Positions 18,374 to 28,172 are shown, counted from the stretch's first letter. The stretch is 28,172 nucleotides of DNA from Aphanomyces cochlioides (GCA_019828595.1 JAHQRK010000090.1:1-28172), one strand, 5' to 3'. Numbers and translations: made by a program. Notes: generated from the letters alone by a model not told the origin.

Positions 18374-20086
18374 ATGCCGACTTTGTTCTGTCTTGTCGTC
18401 GGGGAGGGAACACCTTTCTCTGTGGACGTTGCTACAAATGCGACTGTGGCAGGTCTCAAGAAAAAGATCAAGGAAGAAAATTCAAACTCTTTGAGATGTG
18501 ACGCGAAAGAATTACAGCTCTACTTGGCGTTGAAGGATAATGCGTGGTTAGAATCGACGAGTCCGCTTGTTGAACGGTTGATGGAGGGCGAGACACCCGA
18601 TGAAGTACAGGAATACTTGGTCAAAGCAAACAAAATGAATCCGTTTTCTACACTTGCTAAGGCATTGACGTCCCCCCCCTGGTCAAGACCAACTTCATAT
18701 CTTGGTGGTCGTACCTGAACGTGTTGCAGTTCCTTCAGATCATCAGCCGAGCAAGAAGCGAAAACTCGAGGACTTTGCGAATATATTATCAGCTCCAGCT
18801 TCATTTGCGAAGCGTCAAGGACCCAATAGTTGGATTTTTCGGCTCAAAGAGTTTGATGGAGTTATTGAATGCCATCGTCTTCCAACTTCCGACAAGAGAT
18901 CTCTCATTCCACTTGTGCTGCTTCATGAAACCTTTGCAAAATTTGAAAGCAATTGCAAAACTATTCATTTTGGCAAGCCAGATTGTGATTTTTCGTCGAG
19001 TTTTGCGATGCCGTATCCGGTGTGCATGATAAAGAAGAAACACTTACAAAGGCGGCACTGAATACACTAGGACGCTATTTGCTTTCTGATTGCCCTCGTG
19101 GTGCAAGCATGGTTGCAGCCCAAGTCGACAATTCTACTTCAGACGGATCCTTTATTTTTGACAACAGGTTATTGCTGAACTTGGAAGTCAAAGTTCAAAA
19201 AGGAGATGGAGGTGGCGACCCGACGATGCAAAATATCGCGTATTACGTCAAGCATTTGCCCATGCCGGTTGATCGTGTCTTGCCATGCTATTTGTTGGAC
19301 ATTTGTGGTCCGCTTCTGAGCGTATTTGGTATTGTCAACGTTACTGATGAGTATGCTCTGTGCGAACCTCTTGTGACGAGTGTTCCGTTGCTTTTCTTCG
19401 ACAATGTTGGACTGATGACGACGGGAGTCCGTGTATGTGCGTCTTTGAAAGCTGCGTTGCGAGACCTGACCAGTTCCCAATATGTCGCTTCGCGTGATTT
19501 AAATCGAAGTAGATTTCCGTACCATGATTCAGCTGTGATTGGCGGCGAGAAGGTCAACATCCGGTACTGCAAACAGTTGGAACGTTATGTGTTTTCTGCC
19601 ATGGTTGTCCAATCTGGCCATGACGTTGAAGTTGTTGTCAAGTTTGCAAAGCAATATGGAAGGGAAGTCCACGAGTATTGTGCAGGTCACGAATTTGCTC
19701 CAAGATTGTTAGACTTTGAAGTCCTTCCTAGCAAGTGGATTTTCGTTGGGATGGAGAAACTTAAGCTCAAACCGATTTCGAAAGCTTTGACCGATGCAAA
19801 AGTCGATGCAACAGTCATTCGTCGGCAGGTGCTGGAGATGAAAAATCGACTGGCAGCTGCCAAGCTTGTTCATGGGGATCTTCGTGACGCCAACATCTTA
19901 TGGGACTACGCCAAGGATCGTGTGGTGTTGATTGATTTCGACTGGTCTGGAAAGGACACTTGTTACCCGCCATTCATGAATCCCGACATTACGTGGCCGC
20001 CAGAGGCTCAGACTAACAAGCCTCTTCGGATTGAGCACGACGAGTGGTGGATCCATCAGTTGCTGACAAAGTTGGACAAGAAATAA
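18374..20086 (+). pseudogene. CRN effector with REase-like and kinase domains, copy C (two frame breaks)
   Basis: Inverted partner of the copy at 16190-17907. The N-domain matches that copy (MPTLFCLVVGEG, LYLALKD). Two frame breaks: a C8 run at 18672-18679, where copy A and the CRN-HNH gene at 22742 have C7, and the T5 run at 18989-18993. After the second, the frame runs open to 20086 with EVK, VVVKF, HGDLRDAN and DFD. The loop after DFDW is SGKD as in copy A, not TGKEGD as in its palindrome partner. It has only about 55 bp of CRN leader before the unique spacer, so its promoter is probably lost or different. Confidence 0.85.
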
Positions 20087-20444
20087 GTTCAAATTTTTAT
20101 GCTGCTTCATGTTTATTTGTAGTATTCCACTGAGAGTTAAACTTCTCGCATGGCTTCGTCAACTTCACATTTCGAGGGGGATTTCAATATTACGTCGAAG
20201 ATATACGAGTACTAAAGTGTGAGTTGAATGAATTTCTTCAAGGGAATTGTTTCAACGAAAATTCGCAATGCTCTATGCGCTTAGGAGCCGCCGTAATAGT
20301 AATCACCACGACCATAGTGGCTATTTCATTCAGCTCGGTTGAGTCATCATGGACATGGCCTTGGCGAAACCATGTCCATCGAATAAAAAAAGAAATCATA
20401 AGCGTTCAATATACATGCCAAAGGTTTGACAAGACAGAAGTGCG
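20087..20444. other. Convergent spacer, copy C (inverted)
   Basis: Inverted copy of 15832-16189: no gene, with the hairpin at 20349-20379. Confidence 0.6.
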
Positions 20445-21218
20445 TCAAATTATTCCCGGGACCTTGCCAAACACGCGAGGAAATGCGCCATCGCATCCGT
20501 ACATCTTGCGCATTTCGTTGTACTATGTATGGTCAAACATGCTTTCAAATTCTTTTTCCATCAGGTTCGAATCGGCGTGAAGCATCTGAAAGCTACAGGA
20601 AACAAGTCAACTTCGAATAGATCGACACAAATATGTCGTAACCATTTTGTTCACGCACGACTTTTTCCACACGGCGTGCCTTGTGCACTGGATGAAAGCT
20701 CGACACTTGTGGCACACCGTAGGCGCCAATTTATTGACAAACATCATTGCCGGATTCCAACGATGAGCATGCCTAGAGCTTTCATAAACAGAGCCACGGA
20801 TAAATCTTCACATCGCGGTCAAAGACTTCGAGCGACGCTTTCAATGACGTGATGGGGACCAACATGTCTGGACGAAGTGGTGGTTGTCGTACAATTCCTT
20901 GATTGCATCTCTTTCTGTCAACTTGAGCAACGACAACTTGGGGAGAACCATCTAGCCAAACAAAAATCTCAACAAAATGTTGTTGCCAAAGGGAATGATG
21001 TCTTGAATTTCCCAAAAGATGCTCCGTGAGTGACGGTGGAAATAGTCGCGGAGAGGAATGTCTTTCGTATCCTGCTTGGAGGCAATCAACTTGGACTCGA
21101 CGTGCTTGAAAAACCTAGGCTTGTGCCAATCTCCACTTGCATTCAGCTAAGAATTGAGTCGATTCACTTCAAAAGGATAGAACTCTCTACCTTGCCACTT
21201 TCAGGGTTGTCGACCACC
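20445..21218 (-). pseudogene. DHCR24: Delta24-sterol reductase (DHCR24) fragment, copy C
   Basis: The palindrome partner of copy B, with the same readable blocks, two retained short introns, premature stop after FLFG and frameshifts, read on the minus strand. I saw no differences from copy B in this stretch, so its decay came before the palindrome formed or was homogenised afterwards. Confidence 0.85.
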
Positions 21219-21665
21219 GAATCAGCTAGGCTGAGCATTGCCGAATGCTGGTCCATGGGAACGAGTGGCTCCACGCGAACAGTAAACGTCACATGGTAAT
21301 TTGCACTTCATTCTTTTTGAAACAAAAGCACCCGAGCCGTCGTATTTACTCCAAAATATCCATCATATTGATGCTAATTTTTGGACAATGTCGTCTTGTA
21401 TTCACCACGGGGGTACGAGATATTTTGCCAGCCAGGGCGAGCCATACACAACGGGGATTTCCTTCCATCGTTATTCCATCCAACAATCTACCATGACAAG
21501 CGTAATAAGCATCGATGGGTCGCCTTCTCGAGCGCGATACGAGGTTTTAAACTTGCTCAACACGTTCCTTGCGCTTGTTCAGAGCTGAATTGAAGGTCCA
21601 ACAAGAAAACAATCAATGAATTATCAGCAGAAACCCAGCTATAAATGATTAGTTACAGTAGACGA
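21219..21665. other. Unrecognised segment (inverted copy of 14611-15057)
   Basis: Same sequence as the left-arm segment; no recognised gene. Confidence 0.35.
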
Positions 21666-22742
21666 TCATATTTGGTCACAATTTGCTATGCTTTGGCGAA
21701 ATATGGTCATTTTGTCCTCTAAGGAAAATCCCTCTGACCAGAAATCGTCGAAGTTATACGATGGGTCAATATCTTGCTTCTTCAACGCCTTTGCATAGGC
21801 CAATCTTGCCTGCAAGTTTAAACACCGTTTGAAAGGACGGCCGGGAGATCTGAATTTCAGTGCTTTGCCATCCAAATGACCAAATGTTGTTTTGATGTCA
21901 AATTTGCAAGGTCTTTTGGCTCTTGAAATAGCGTTCATCAGCACTTGCTTTTGTTTGGAATTGCGCATGGCATCCACGAGACGTGTGTTTCGAATGGATT
22001 GGTCAAACAGCTTGAGATAAAAGCAGTCGTTGCGATGGTTGTAAATAAAACTGATTTGGAAATGGTCGAAAGCATATTCCAATGGTTGGAACAACAACAA
22101 CCCATTTCGTTCATCATCGATATCCGATATTTGCATCATGGGGAACGCCAGATATTCGTTACTTCGTCGGAACAAATGCGCAGCTGTCACCAGTGATGCA
22201 GGAAACGAGATATCGAGTAGGATACATCGGATCCATGTCTCCTTTCGACGATGACAGTCATAATACAAGCATAAATTGGCTTTGAAGTTTGGACTCCGGT
22301 CAGACATGGTAGTAGGACAATCCGTCAGAGCGTGGGGGAGAACTAAATTGAGAAGTTCAAGGCCAACACGCAAATTCGCAGCGCTGAATGCGCCTTCTTC
22401 TGGGACCACCACCAAGATATGAAGTTGGTCTTGACCAGGGGGGGACGTCAATGCCTTAGCAAGTGTAGAAAACGGATTCATTTTGTTTGCTTCGACCAAG
22501 TATTCCTGTATTTCATCGGGTGTCTCGCCCTTCATCAACCGTTCAACAAGCGGACTCGTCGATTCTAACCATGCATTATCCTTCACCGCCAAATAAAGCT
22601 GTATCATATCTGCGTCGCAATGGATTGAATATGACTTTTCTTCCTTGATCTTTTTCTTGAGACCTGCCACAGTCGCATTTGTAGCAACGTCCACAGAGAA
22701 AGGTGATCCTTCGCCGACGACAAGACAGAACAAAGTCAGCAT
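21666..22742 (-). CDS. CRN effector with HNH-nuclease-like domain, second copy
   Basis: A complete 358-residue CRN. After HILVVVP the protein is identical to the one at 13528-14610 (AAHLFRR, DIDDERNGLLLF, RPFKRCLNLQARLAY). Before it the N-domain is a mosaic: GEGSPFSVDVATNATVAGLKK resembles kinase copies B and C; CDADMIQLYLAVKD resembles copy A and the left CRN-HNH; NPFSTLAKALTSPPGQDQ matches copy A. No frame break is present, so with the left-arm gene it is one of only two uninterrupted CRN genes here. Its upstream region (22743-23447) is intact and serves as the empty site for three of the left-hand transposon insertions. Confidence 0.86.
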   Translation of the reverse strand: MLTLFCLVVGEGSPFSVDVATNATVAGLKKKIKEEKSYSIHCDADMIQLYLAVKDNAWLESTSPLVERLMKGETPDEIQEYLVEANKMNPFSTLAKALTSPPGQDQLHILVVVPEEGAFSAANLRVGLELLNLVLPHALTDCPTTMSDRSPNFKANLCLYYDCHRRKETWIRCILLDISFPASLVTAAHLFRRSNEYLAFPMMQISDIDDERNGLLLFQPLEYAFDHFQISFIYNHRNDCFYLKLFDQSIRNTRLVDAMRNSKQKQVLMNAISRAKRPCKFDIKTTFGHLDGKALKFRSPGRPFKRCLNLQARLAYAKALKKQDIDPSYNFDDFWSEGFSLEDKMTIFRQSIANCDQI

Positions 22743-23447
22743 ATTTGGAAATGAACATCAGTTGGAAACTCACTTTGAAATTTAGTAAACCTGCACAACA
22801 GAATACTGTAAAAACTTATACGAACAATATCTCCAGGTTCCTCAGACCTTTGAAACAAACAGTGAGCACGCGATTTATTAACAGTCGTCGAAGGCATCGA
22901 GGGTATATGTGCTTGTAACTTTCGAACCCGATGACAGTTTTCCATGAAAATTTTTGTGTGTTTTGAACTTTGTCAGAGGAATATAAATTCAAAAGAAACG
23001 AACTTCTTAAAGCCGATATTCTGTGAGATATGTTACAAAGAAGGGTGAAACATAGCAAAATAATGCTTTGATAAAAATGACCTTTTAAATTTGATAAATG
23101 TTTTGGTCATTGGTTTGATTTATTTTTGATAATGAACCTCTCACATCGAATATATAGAATAATCACTATACCCTCAGAAGCTTGAACCGGATAGACTACG
23201 AAACTTGATACAGTCATACCTATGTTATTAACATGTAAGCAGCTTTAACCGGATAGATGACGAAACTTGATATCACCTTCAATCATGAACCGGTTGATCA
23301 GGCGAAATTTCTTTGAAACCACTACACCCCCTGGAGCTGCAGCGTGCGCCAGAAGCATGAACTAAATCTCATCTTGCAACTGAACTTGCCTCCAACGAAT
23401 TGACGAAGTCGAAGCAACTGTGGGAGCCTTTGGTATATGATTAAGGT
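22743..23447 (-). promoter_or_regulatory. CRN-HNH upstream region (right arm), undisrupted
   Basis: No gene is seen. It is the intact version of the CRN upstream repeat and contains the empty insertion sites of the MITE (TA 22742-22743), Harbinger (CAG 22834-22836) and the unclassified TIR element (22901-22912). Confidence 0.55.
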
Positions 23448-23970
23448 GAGGATTCGATCTTGCTCGCACAATGTTATATTGTTGTATTGTTATTTACACT
23501 CTAAATTGTGACTGGGGTGAAAAATGTATCTATTTTTCCAAATCTATTTGAAATCTATAGCCAATCAGAATCAAGTATTTGCCTTCTTGACAAAAACACA
23601 CGCAAAACACACATTCAAAACATTACTTTATTGGGTGTACTTTCGTATTACACTTGAGCTCACTATACCTGAATAGTATTTCAATTTTTAGTCAAAAATA
23701 TTGTGAGATTCATTCTAAATAGTGAGATGTCTGGAAATGTATCGATTTTTTAATCAATTTCCGAATCTCGCAGCCAATCAGAATCGAATATTTAACTAAT
23801 TCACGCAAAACACACCCTAACACACCCTAATACACATGCAATTACTTTGGCCAATATTCGGTTCAACTTGGCTTCAGTATGGTCAAATCGATTTGGAAAT
23901 GTATTTGATTTTTGGTCGAAACTACAAATTTGACTGAAATTGACAATACAAATTTCAGTGAAAAAGACAA
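23448..23970. repeat. Non-coding duplicated segment (copy of about 798-1320)
   Basis: AT-rich and without a recognisable gene. It has the same ~205-215-bp degenerate duplication as the left copy. Confidence 0.5.
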
Positions 23971-23972
23971 TA

Positions 23973-25679
23973 CTACTCTGGAATTTTTTATATGCAGGTT
24001 TTTGTTCAAACCTCCAAACAACCCTCAATTTTCAGGAAACGACTGTGGATTGGGTATATTTTAGCAAATCAAAGTGCATAGATTCCAATGGTTCTCGTTT
24101 CGCCAAAATCGGAGCAGTGGATCAGGAGAATCTGAATAGTGACCAACTCTATACTTTAATCAAGTCACCTTCACTTGTCTTTGAGATGAATATTGACAAC
24201 ATCCTCAACACTGAGCCTGTGCGACGCCGAGTCCTGACGAACGAGGAGCGCCGGGCTGTTATGCTACATCTGCTCTCGATCAGCCATGATGGACGGCTAC
24301 CACATGGCGCTCTCACAAAGACTGCTTCGATCTTTAAGACAAGCCAAGCCACGGTATCCCGCGTGTGGGATGCTGGAGTTGAATCATTACTCAACGGAGC
24401 GCCACACGCGATCGTCGACAGCAAGAAATCGAACTGCGGAAGGAAGCCGGTGGATCGGCAGGCCATCAAATCGAAAATCAAGACGATCCCTGTTCACAAG
24501 CGACGATCCTATCGATCTCTCGCAAAGCAAACCGGTGTTTCGCACACAACAATCCGTAAACTAGTGCGAGAAGGTACAGTGAAGATTCGCAGTAGAACTC
24601 TCAAACCATCTCTAACAAAGAGTCATGAGCTTGCTAACCTCGAGTTCTGTATGTCAAATGTCGATAATCAACACTGGCGAATGAATTCAATGTACAATGT
24701 CGTCCACGTGGACGAAAAATGGTTCTGGATGGATGAACTCACTAAGCGAATCTACATATGTGATGACGTAGTTGTCGAAGACTTTGATCGCACCTGCCCC
24801 AACAAAAATGCTCGAACCAAAGTAATGTTCCTGTGTGCCCTTGCGCGCCCAAGACTCGTGAATGGGCTTTGGTTTGATGGGAAATTGGGGATCTGGCCTT
24901 TCGTTGAAGCTCTCCCTGCCAAGCGCTCTAGTCGAAATCGGCCGGCGGGAACAATTGAGACAAAATCGATCAGTGTGACACGAGAAGTCTATCGTGATTT
25001 TTGCATCAACAAAGTCCTTCCAGCCATTCGATCACGTTGGCCAGTTCCGTTTCGACACGAGAGAATCATTGTTCAGCATGATAACGCTTGAGCGCATGGT
25101 ATTTGTGATGATTACTTTGATAGAGAGTGCAAGCGAGACGGTATGTAGAATGATGTAGAACTGGTGTGACTTATGAATAGTTACTATATAGGTTGGAATA
25201 TAAGCTGGTCGTTCCAGCCACCAAAGAGTCCTGACCTAAATGTGTTGGACCTCGGTTTCTTTCGTTCTATTCAAACTCTACAATATGAAATCCAGTCGGA
25301 CACCATTGAAGAGCTCATATCTGCCGTTATCGACGCTTATGCAGCCGTGCCAAGACAAACAGCCGACAACATATTCGTCACATTGCAGAGTGTGATGATT
25401 CAAGTCATGGAGTGCCGTGGGGGAACAAGTTCAAGATGCGCCACTTGTACAAGGCAGGCATGAAATCATCGCCCGAGTCCTTAGATGTCGATCCACAACT
25501 GGTGCTCGATTGCCAAGACTTTCTTCTCGACGCTCAATTGACTAGCAAGATCGGCACACTTACAATCTCGAGCTAGTAGTTCTAATGCATTGGAACATTG
25601 CGATGTGTGTGTCTCAATCCTTCATATATTTATTTCCACAATCGAACGACAAACCTGCATATATAAAATTCCAGAGTAG
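23973..25679 (+). mobile_element. MLE1: mariner-like DNA transposon, copy 2
   Basis: Same element as 1323-3029, with the same ends, TA duplications (23971-23972 and 25680-25681) and flanks. It is therefore a passenger of the segmental duplication, not a second insertion. Confidence 0.92.
24186..25576 (+). pseudogene. Mariner transposase, broken; MLE1 copy 2
   Basis: Carries the same TGA (25089-25091), the same intron (25141-25191) and the same frameshift as the left copy. I saw no differences between the two reading frames. Confidence 0.88.
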
Positions 25680-25681
25680 TA

Positions 25682-26394
25682 CAGGTTTATTAATTTTTGA
25701 AGTGAGTTTACACAAGGACACACCTCTCCTGGACGTTGCTGCTAAAGAGACTATGGGATGTCTCAAGGACAAGATGAAGGAAGAAATTGAGTACACTGGA
25801 CGTGCAATGGATCTAGCTGGATCCCTATGTTGGCGTTGAAGGGTTATGCGTGGTTGTCTGCCGAAGACCGTGATGTGGAATGACATTCCCAAAATGCTGA
25901 AGGAAACACCGTGACGGCATCGCATGTCAATGCTGAAAGAAGGAAGGAAACCAAGAAGCTTTCCAAGTTCTTTTCTGGGGCGGTGGGTGGTGAGTGCCCC
26001 TCATATTTCGACGACGACAAAATTCATGTCTTGGTGATCGTACCTGAACGTGTTGCGGTTCCTTCCGCACATTAGCCGCGCAAGAAGAGAAAAATCCAGA
26101 AGTTGGAGAATGAATTATCAGCTCCATCTTCGTGTGCGAAGGGTCGAGGAAAAACCAGTTGGATGTGTTGCCTCAAACAGTTTGATGGACAGATTGAATG
26201 CCATCGTCTTCCAACCTCCAACGAGAGATCTCTCCTTCCGCTTGTGCTTCTTCATGAAGTCTTTGCAACGTTTGAAAGCAATTGCAAAACTATTGATTTT
26301 GGCAAACCAGATTGTGATTTTTTCGTCGAGTTTTGCAATGCCATGTCCGATGGATATGAAGTCGAAGTGCCACTTGCAGAGACGGCAGGAAACT
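25682..26394 (+). pseudogene. Degenerate CRN effector, second copy
   Basis: Copy of 3032-3744 with the same stops, the same LYLALK-like remnant (25824-25840) and the T6 tract at 26318-26323. It continues directly into the DHCR24 fragment. Confidence 0.82.
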
Positions 26395-27205
26395 GCTGGA
26401 AAGCTATTTGCCGTATGTCGATGCAAACTACGGGTTTATCCATCGACGAGATGTTTTAGATACGTCAAGCTTGACTACCATCCCGTGAAGTCTCTCGACA
26501 AAGCGTATGACGTATTGTGAAGCCGCAGCAAATGCGGAGGACAAGCATCACTTCGTCGAAGCTTTGATGTATAGCTTGAACAGCGGCGTGGTCATGACTG
26601 GTTCGATGGTCGACAAGCTTGAAAGTGGCAAGGTACGGAATTCTATCGTTTGAAGTGAATTGACTCGTTTCCTAGCTGAACGCCATTGCAGATTCACGTC
26701 TTGGTTTTTCAAGCACGTCGAGTCCAAGTTGATTGCTTCCAAGCAGGATACGGAATAGGTTCCTCTCCGCGACTTTTTCCATCGTCATTCACGGAGCATC
26801 CTTTGGGAAATTTAGGAAGACAAGTTCTGTCGTTGAAAGCGTCACTAGTTGAACGCGAAGTAAAGACCTATCTGTTGTGGATCTGTCCCTTCAAGCTCCC
26901 TCCGGAGCCCGGTATGCTGAAGTCGTCGGAGGCAACTACGATGTTTGTCGATATTGGCACCGAACTTCATCCAATTCACACGACACGCCGTGTGGAAAAG
27001 TGGTGCGTGAACAAAATGGGTACGACATATTTGTGTCGATCTATTTGAAGTTAACTTGTCTCTGTAGCTTCCACATGCTCCACACCTGACGGAAGAAGAA
27101 ATTGAAAGCATTTTTTGATCATTCATTGTACATCGAAATGCGCAAGATGTACGGATGCGATGGCGCATTTCCTCGCGTGTTTGGCAAGGTCCCGGAATAA
27201 TTTGA
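26395..27205 (+). pseudogene. DHCR24: Delta24-sterol reductase (DHCR24) fragment, copy D
   Basis: Copy of 3745-4558. One change (Thr/Ile in an opposite-strand frame near 26643) falls inside the first intron. From about 26993 it gains extra one-base losses that split the RRVEKVVREQNGY region, so its 3' part is more damaged than copy A. Confidence 0.83.
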
Positions 27206-27561
27206 CGCACTTCTGTCTTGTCAAACCTTTGGCATGTATATTGAACGCTTATGATTTCTTTTTTTATTCGATGGACATGGTTTCGCCAAGGCCATGTCCA
27301 TGATGACTCAACCGAGCTGATGAAATAGCCACTATGGTCGTGGTGATTACTATTACGGCGGCTCCTAAGCGCATAGAGCATTGCGAATTTTCGTTGAAAC
27401 AATTCCCTTGAAGAAATTCATTCAACTCACACTTTAGTACTCGTATATCTTCGACGTAATATTGAATCCCCCTCAAAATGTGAAGTTGACGAAGCCATGC
27501 GAGAAGTTCTAACTCTCAGTGGAATACTACAAATAAACATGAAGCAGCATAAAAATTTGAA
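27206..27561. other. Convergent spacer, copy D
   Basis: Diverged copy of 4559-4916: no gene, with the hairpin still perfect at 27271-27301. Confidence 0.55.
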
Positions 27562-28172
27562 CTATTTCTTGTCCAACTTTGTCAGCAACTGATGGATCCA
27601 CCACTCGTCGTGCTCAATCCGAAGAGGCTTGTTAAGTCTGAGCCTCTGGCGGCCACGTAATGTCGGGATTCATGAATGGTGCGGTACAAGCGTCCTTTCC
27701 AGACCAGTCGAAATCAATCAACACCACACGATCCTTGGCGTAGTCCCATAAGATGTTGGCGTCACGAAGATCCCCATGAATAAGCTCTTGCAGTGGCCAG
27801 TCACTTCTCCACCTCCTTTACCTGCCGACCAGTGACGGCTTCACCCACTTTGGCATCTTGGTCAAAGCTTTCGAAATCGGTTTGAGCTTAAGTTTCTCCA
27901 TCCCAACCAAAATCCACTTGCTAGGAAGGACTTCAAGTTCTTAACAATCCTTGGAGCAAATTCGTGACCTGCACACATGCGGCACTTCCTTCATCGTTCT
28001 GAAAATCTCGACAACAACTTCAATGTCACTGCCAGATTGGACAACCATGGCAGAAAACACATAACGTTCCAACTGTTTGCAGTACCGGAGCTGTTCACCT
28101 TCTTGCTGCCAACTGACAGCTGAGAATCATGGTACGGAGTCCTACTTCAATTTAAATCACGCGAAGCGACAT
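27562..28172 (-). pseudogene. CRN kinase C-terminal part, truncated by window edge
   Basis: On the minus strand it ends at a TAG (27562-27564) where the other copies have TAA. The end of the kinase domain is recognisable (the DWSGKD loop and the segment before it), but many indels and substitutions, densest around 27780-28010, break the frame repeatedly. This may be real decay or poor sequence at a contig end. Confidence 0.7.

Larger units (their letters stand above)
18319..23447. repeat. Giant palindrome, right arm
   Basis: Inverted partner of 12823-17962. The outer end stops at attaaggt (23447), after which the DNA continues as the right copy of the direct duplication. Confidence 0.93.
22637..28172. 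repeat. Direct segmental duplication, right copy
   Basis: Copy of 1-5521 in the same orientation. It is almost identical between about 23180 and 26990. Beyond that, single-base losses and substitutions become frequent (for example gtggaaaag for gtggaaaaag at 26993, cccggaat for cccgggaat at 27191), and by 27780-28000 the sequences differ heavily. Confidence 0.9.

Noticed and set aside
18970..19075. Short intron joining the two kinase-CRN frames
   Set aside because: GT-AG pairs I tried (39 and 52 bp) do not restore the frame, and the broken relative at 3660-3720 encodes homologous protein across the same stretch, so it is coding.
26845..27402. 185-residue minus-strand frame
   Set aside because: It is antisense to the DHCR24 fragment and the convergent spacer and exists only because single-base losses in copy D join shorter frames.

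Overview
The window looks like nuclear DNA of a sterol-synthesising oomycete, most likely a saprolegnian close to Aphanomyces. This is inferred from three things. Crinkler (CRN) effector genes carry an N-terminal LYLA motif and a HILVVVP motif. Degenerate copies of a Delta24-sterol reductase (DHCR24) gene lie among them. Introns are only about 42-51 bp, and the transposons are DD39D mariner and PIF/Harbinger types. No rRNA, tRNA or CRISPR array was recognised.

Layout, left to right: CRN 5' end (-) 1-106; CRN upstream DNA; mariner element MLE1 1323-3029; broken CRN plus DHCR24 fragment (+) 3032-4558; CRN kinase (-) 4917-6628; four transposons in what was that gene's upstream region (MITE 6630-8799 containing MLE2 6889-8796, PIF/Harbinger 8895-11369, unclassified TIR element 11444-12667); CRN-HNH (+) 13528-14610; DHCR24 fragment (+) 15058-15831; CRN kinase (-) 16190-17907; palindrome centre; CRN kinase (+) 18374-20086; DHCR24 fragment (-) 20445-21218; CRN-HNH (-) 21666-22742; second MLE1 23973-25679; second broken CRN plus DHCR24 fragment (+) 25682-27205; truncated CRN kinase (-) 27562-28172. 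CRN loci therefore alternate head-to-head and tail-to-tail.

Two large repeats build this. One is a near-perfect inverted repeat with arms of about 5.1 kb (12823-17962 and 18319-23447) around a 356-bp centre. The other is a direct duplication of about 5.5 kb, 22.65 kb apart (1-5521 and 22637-28172). The undisrupted repeat copies act as internal empty sites, so the ends and target-site duplications of three of the four insertions in the left CRN upstream region can be fixed by comparison; MLE2 is fixed by its own terminal repeats.

Only the two CRN-HNH genes are uninterrupted. The three near-complete kinase CRNs share a one-base shortening of a T tract that breaks the frame. The two CRN-HNH genes have different N-terminal modules but identical C-termini, with the change at HILVVVP. 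The window thus records module swapping, palindromic amplification, gene decay and transposon bombardment at a CRN cluster that has carried sterol-reductase fragments along with it. Elevated difference between repeat copies at both window edges suggests low-quality contig ends, so the fine detail there should be treated with caution.
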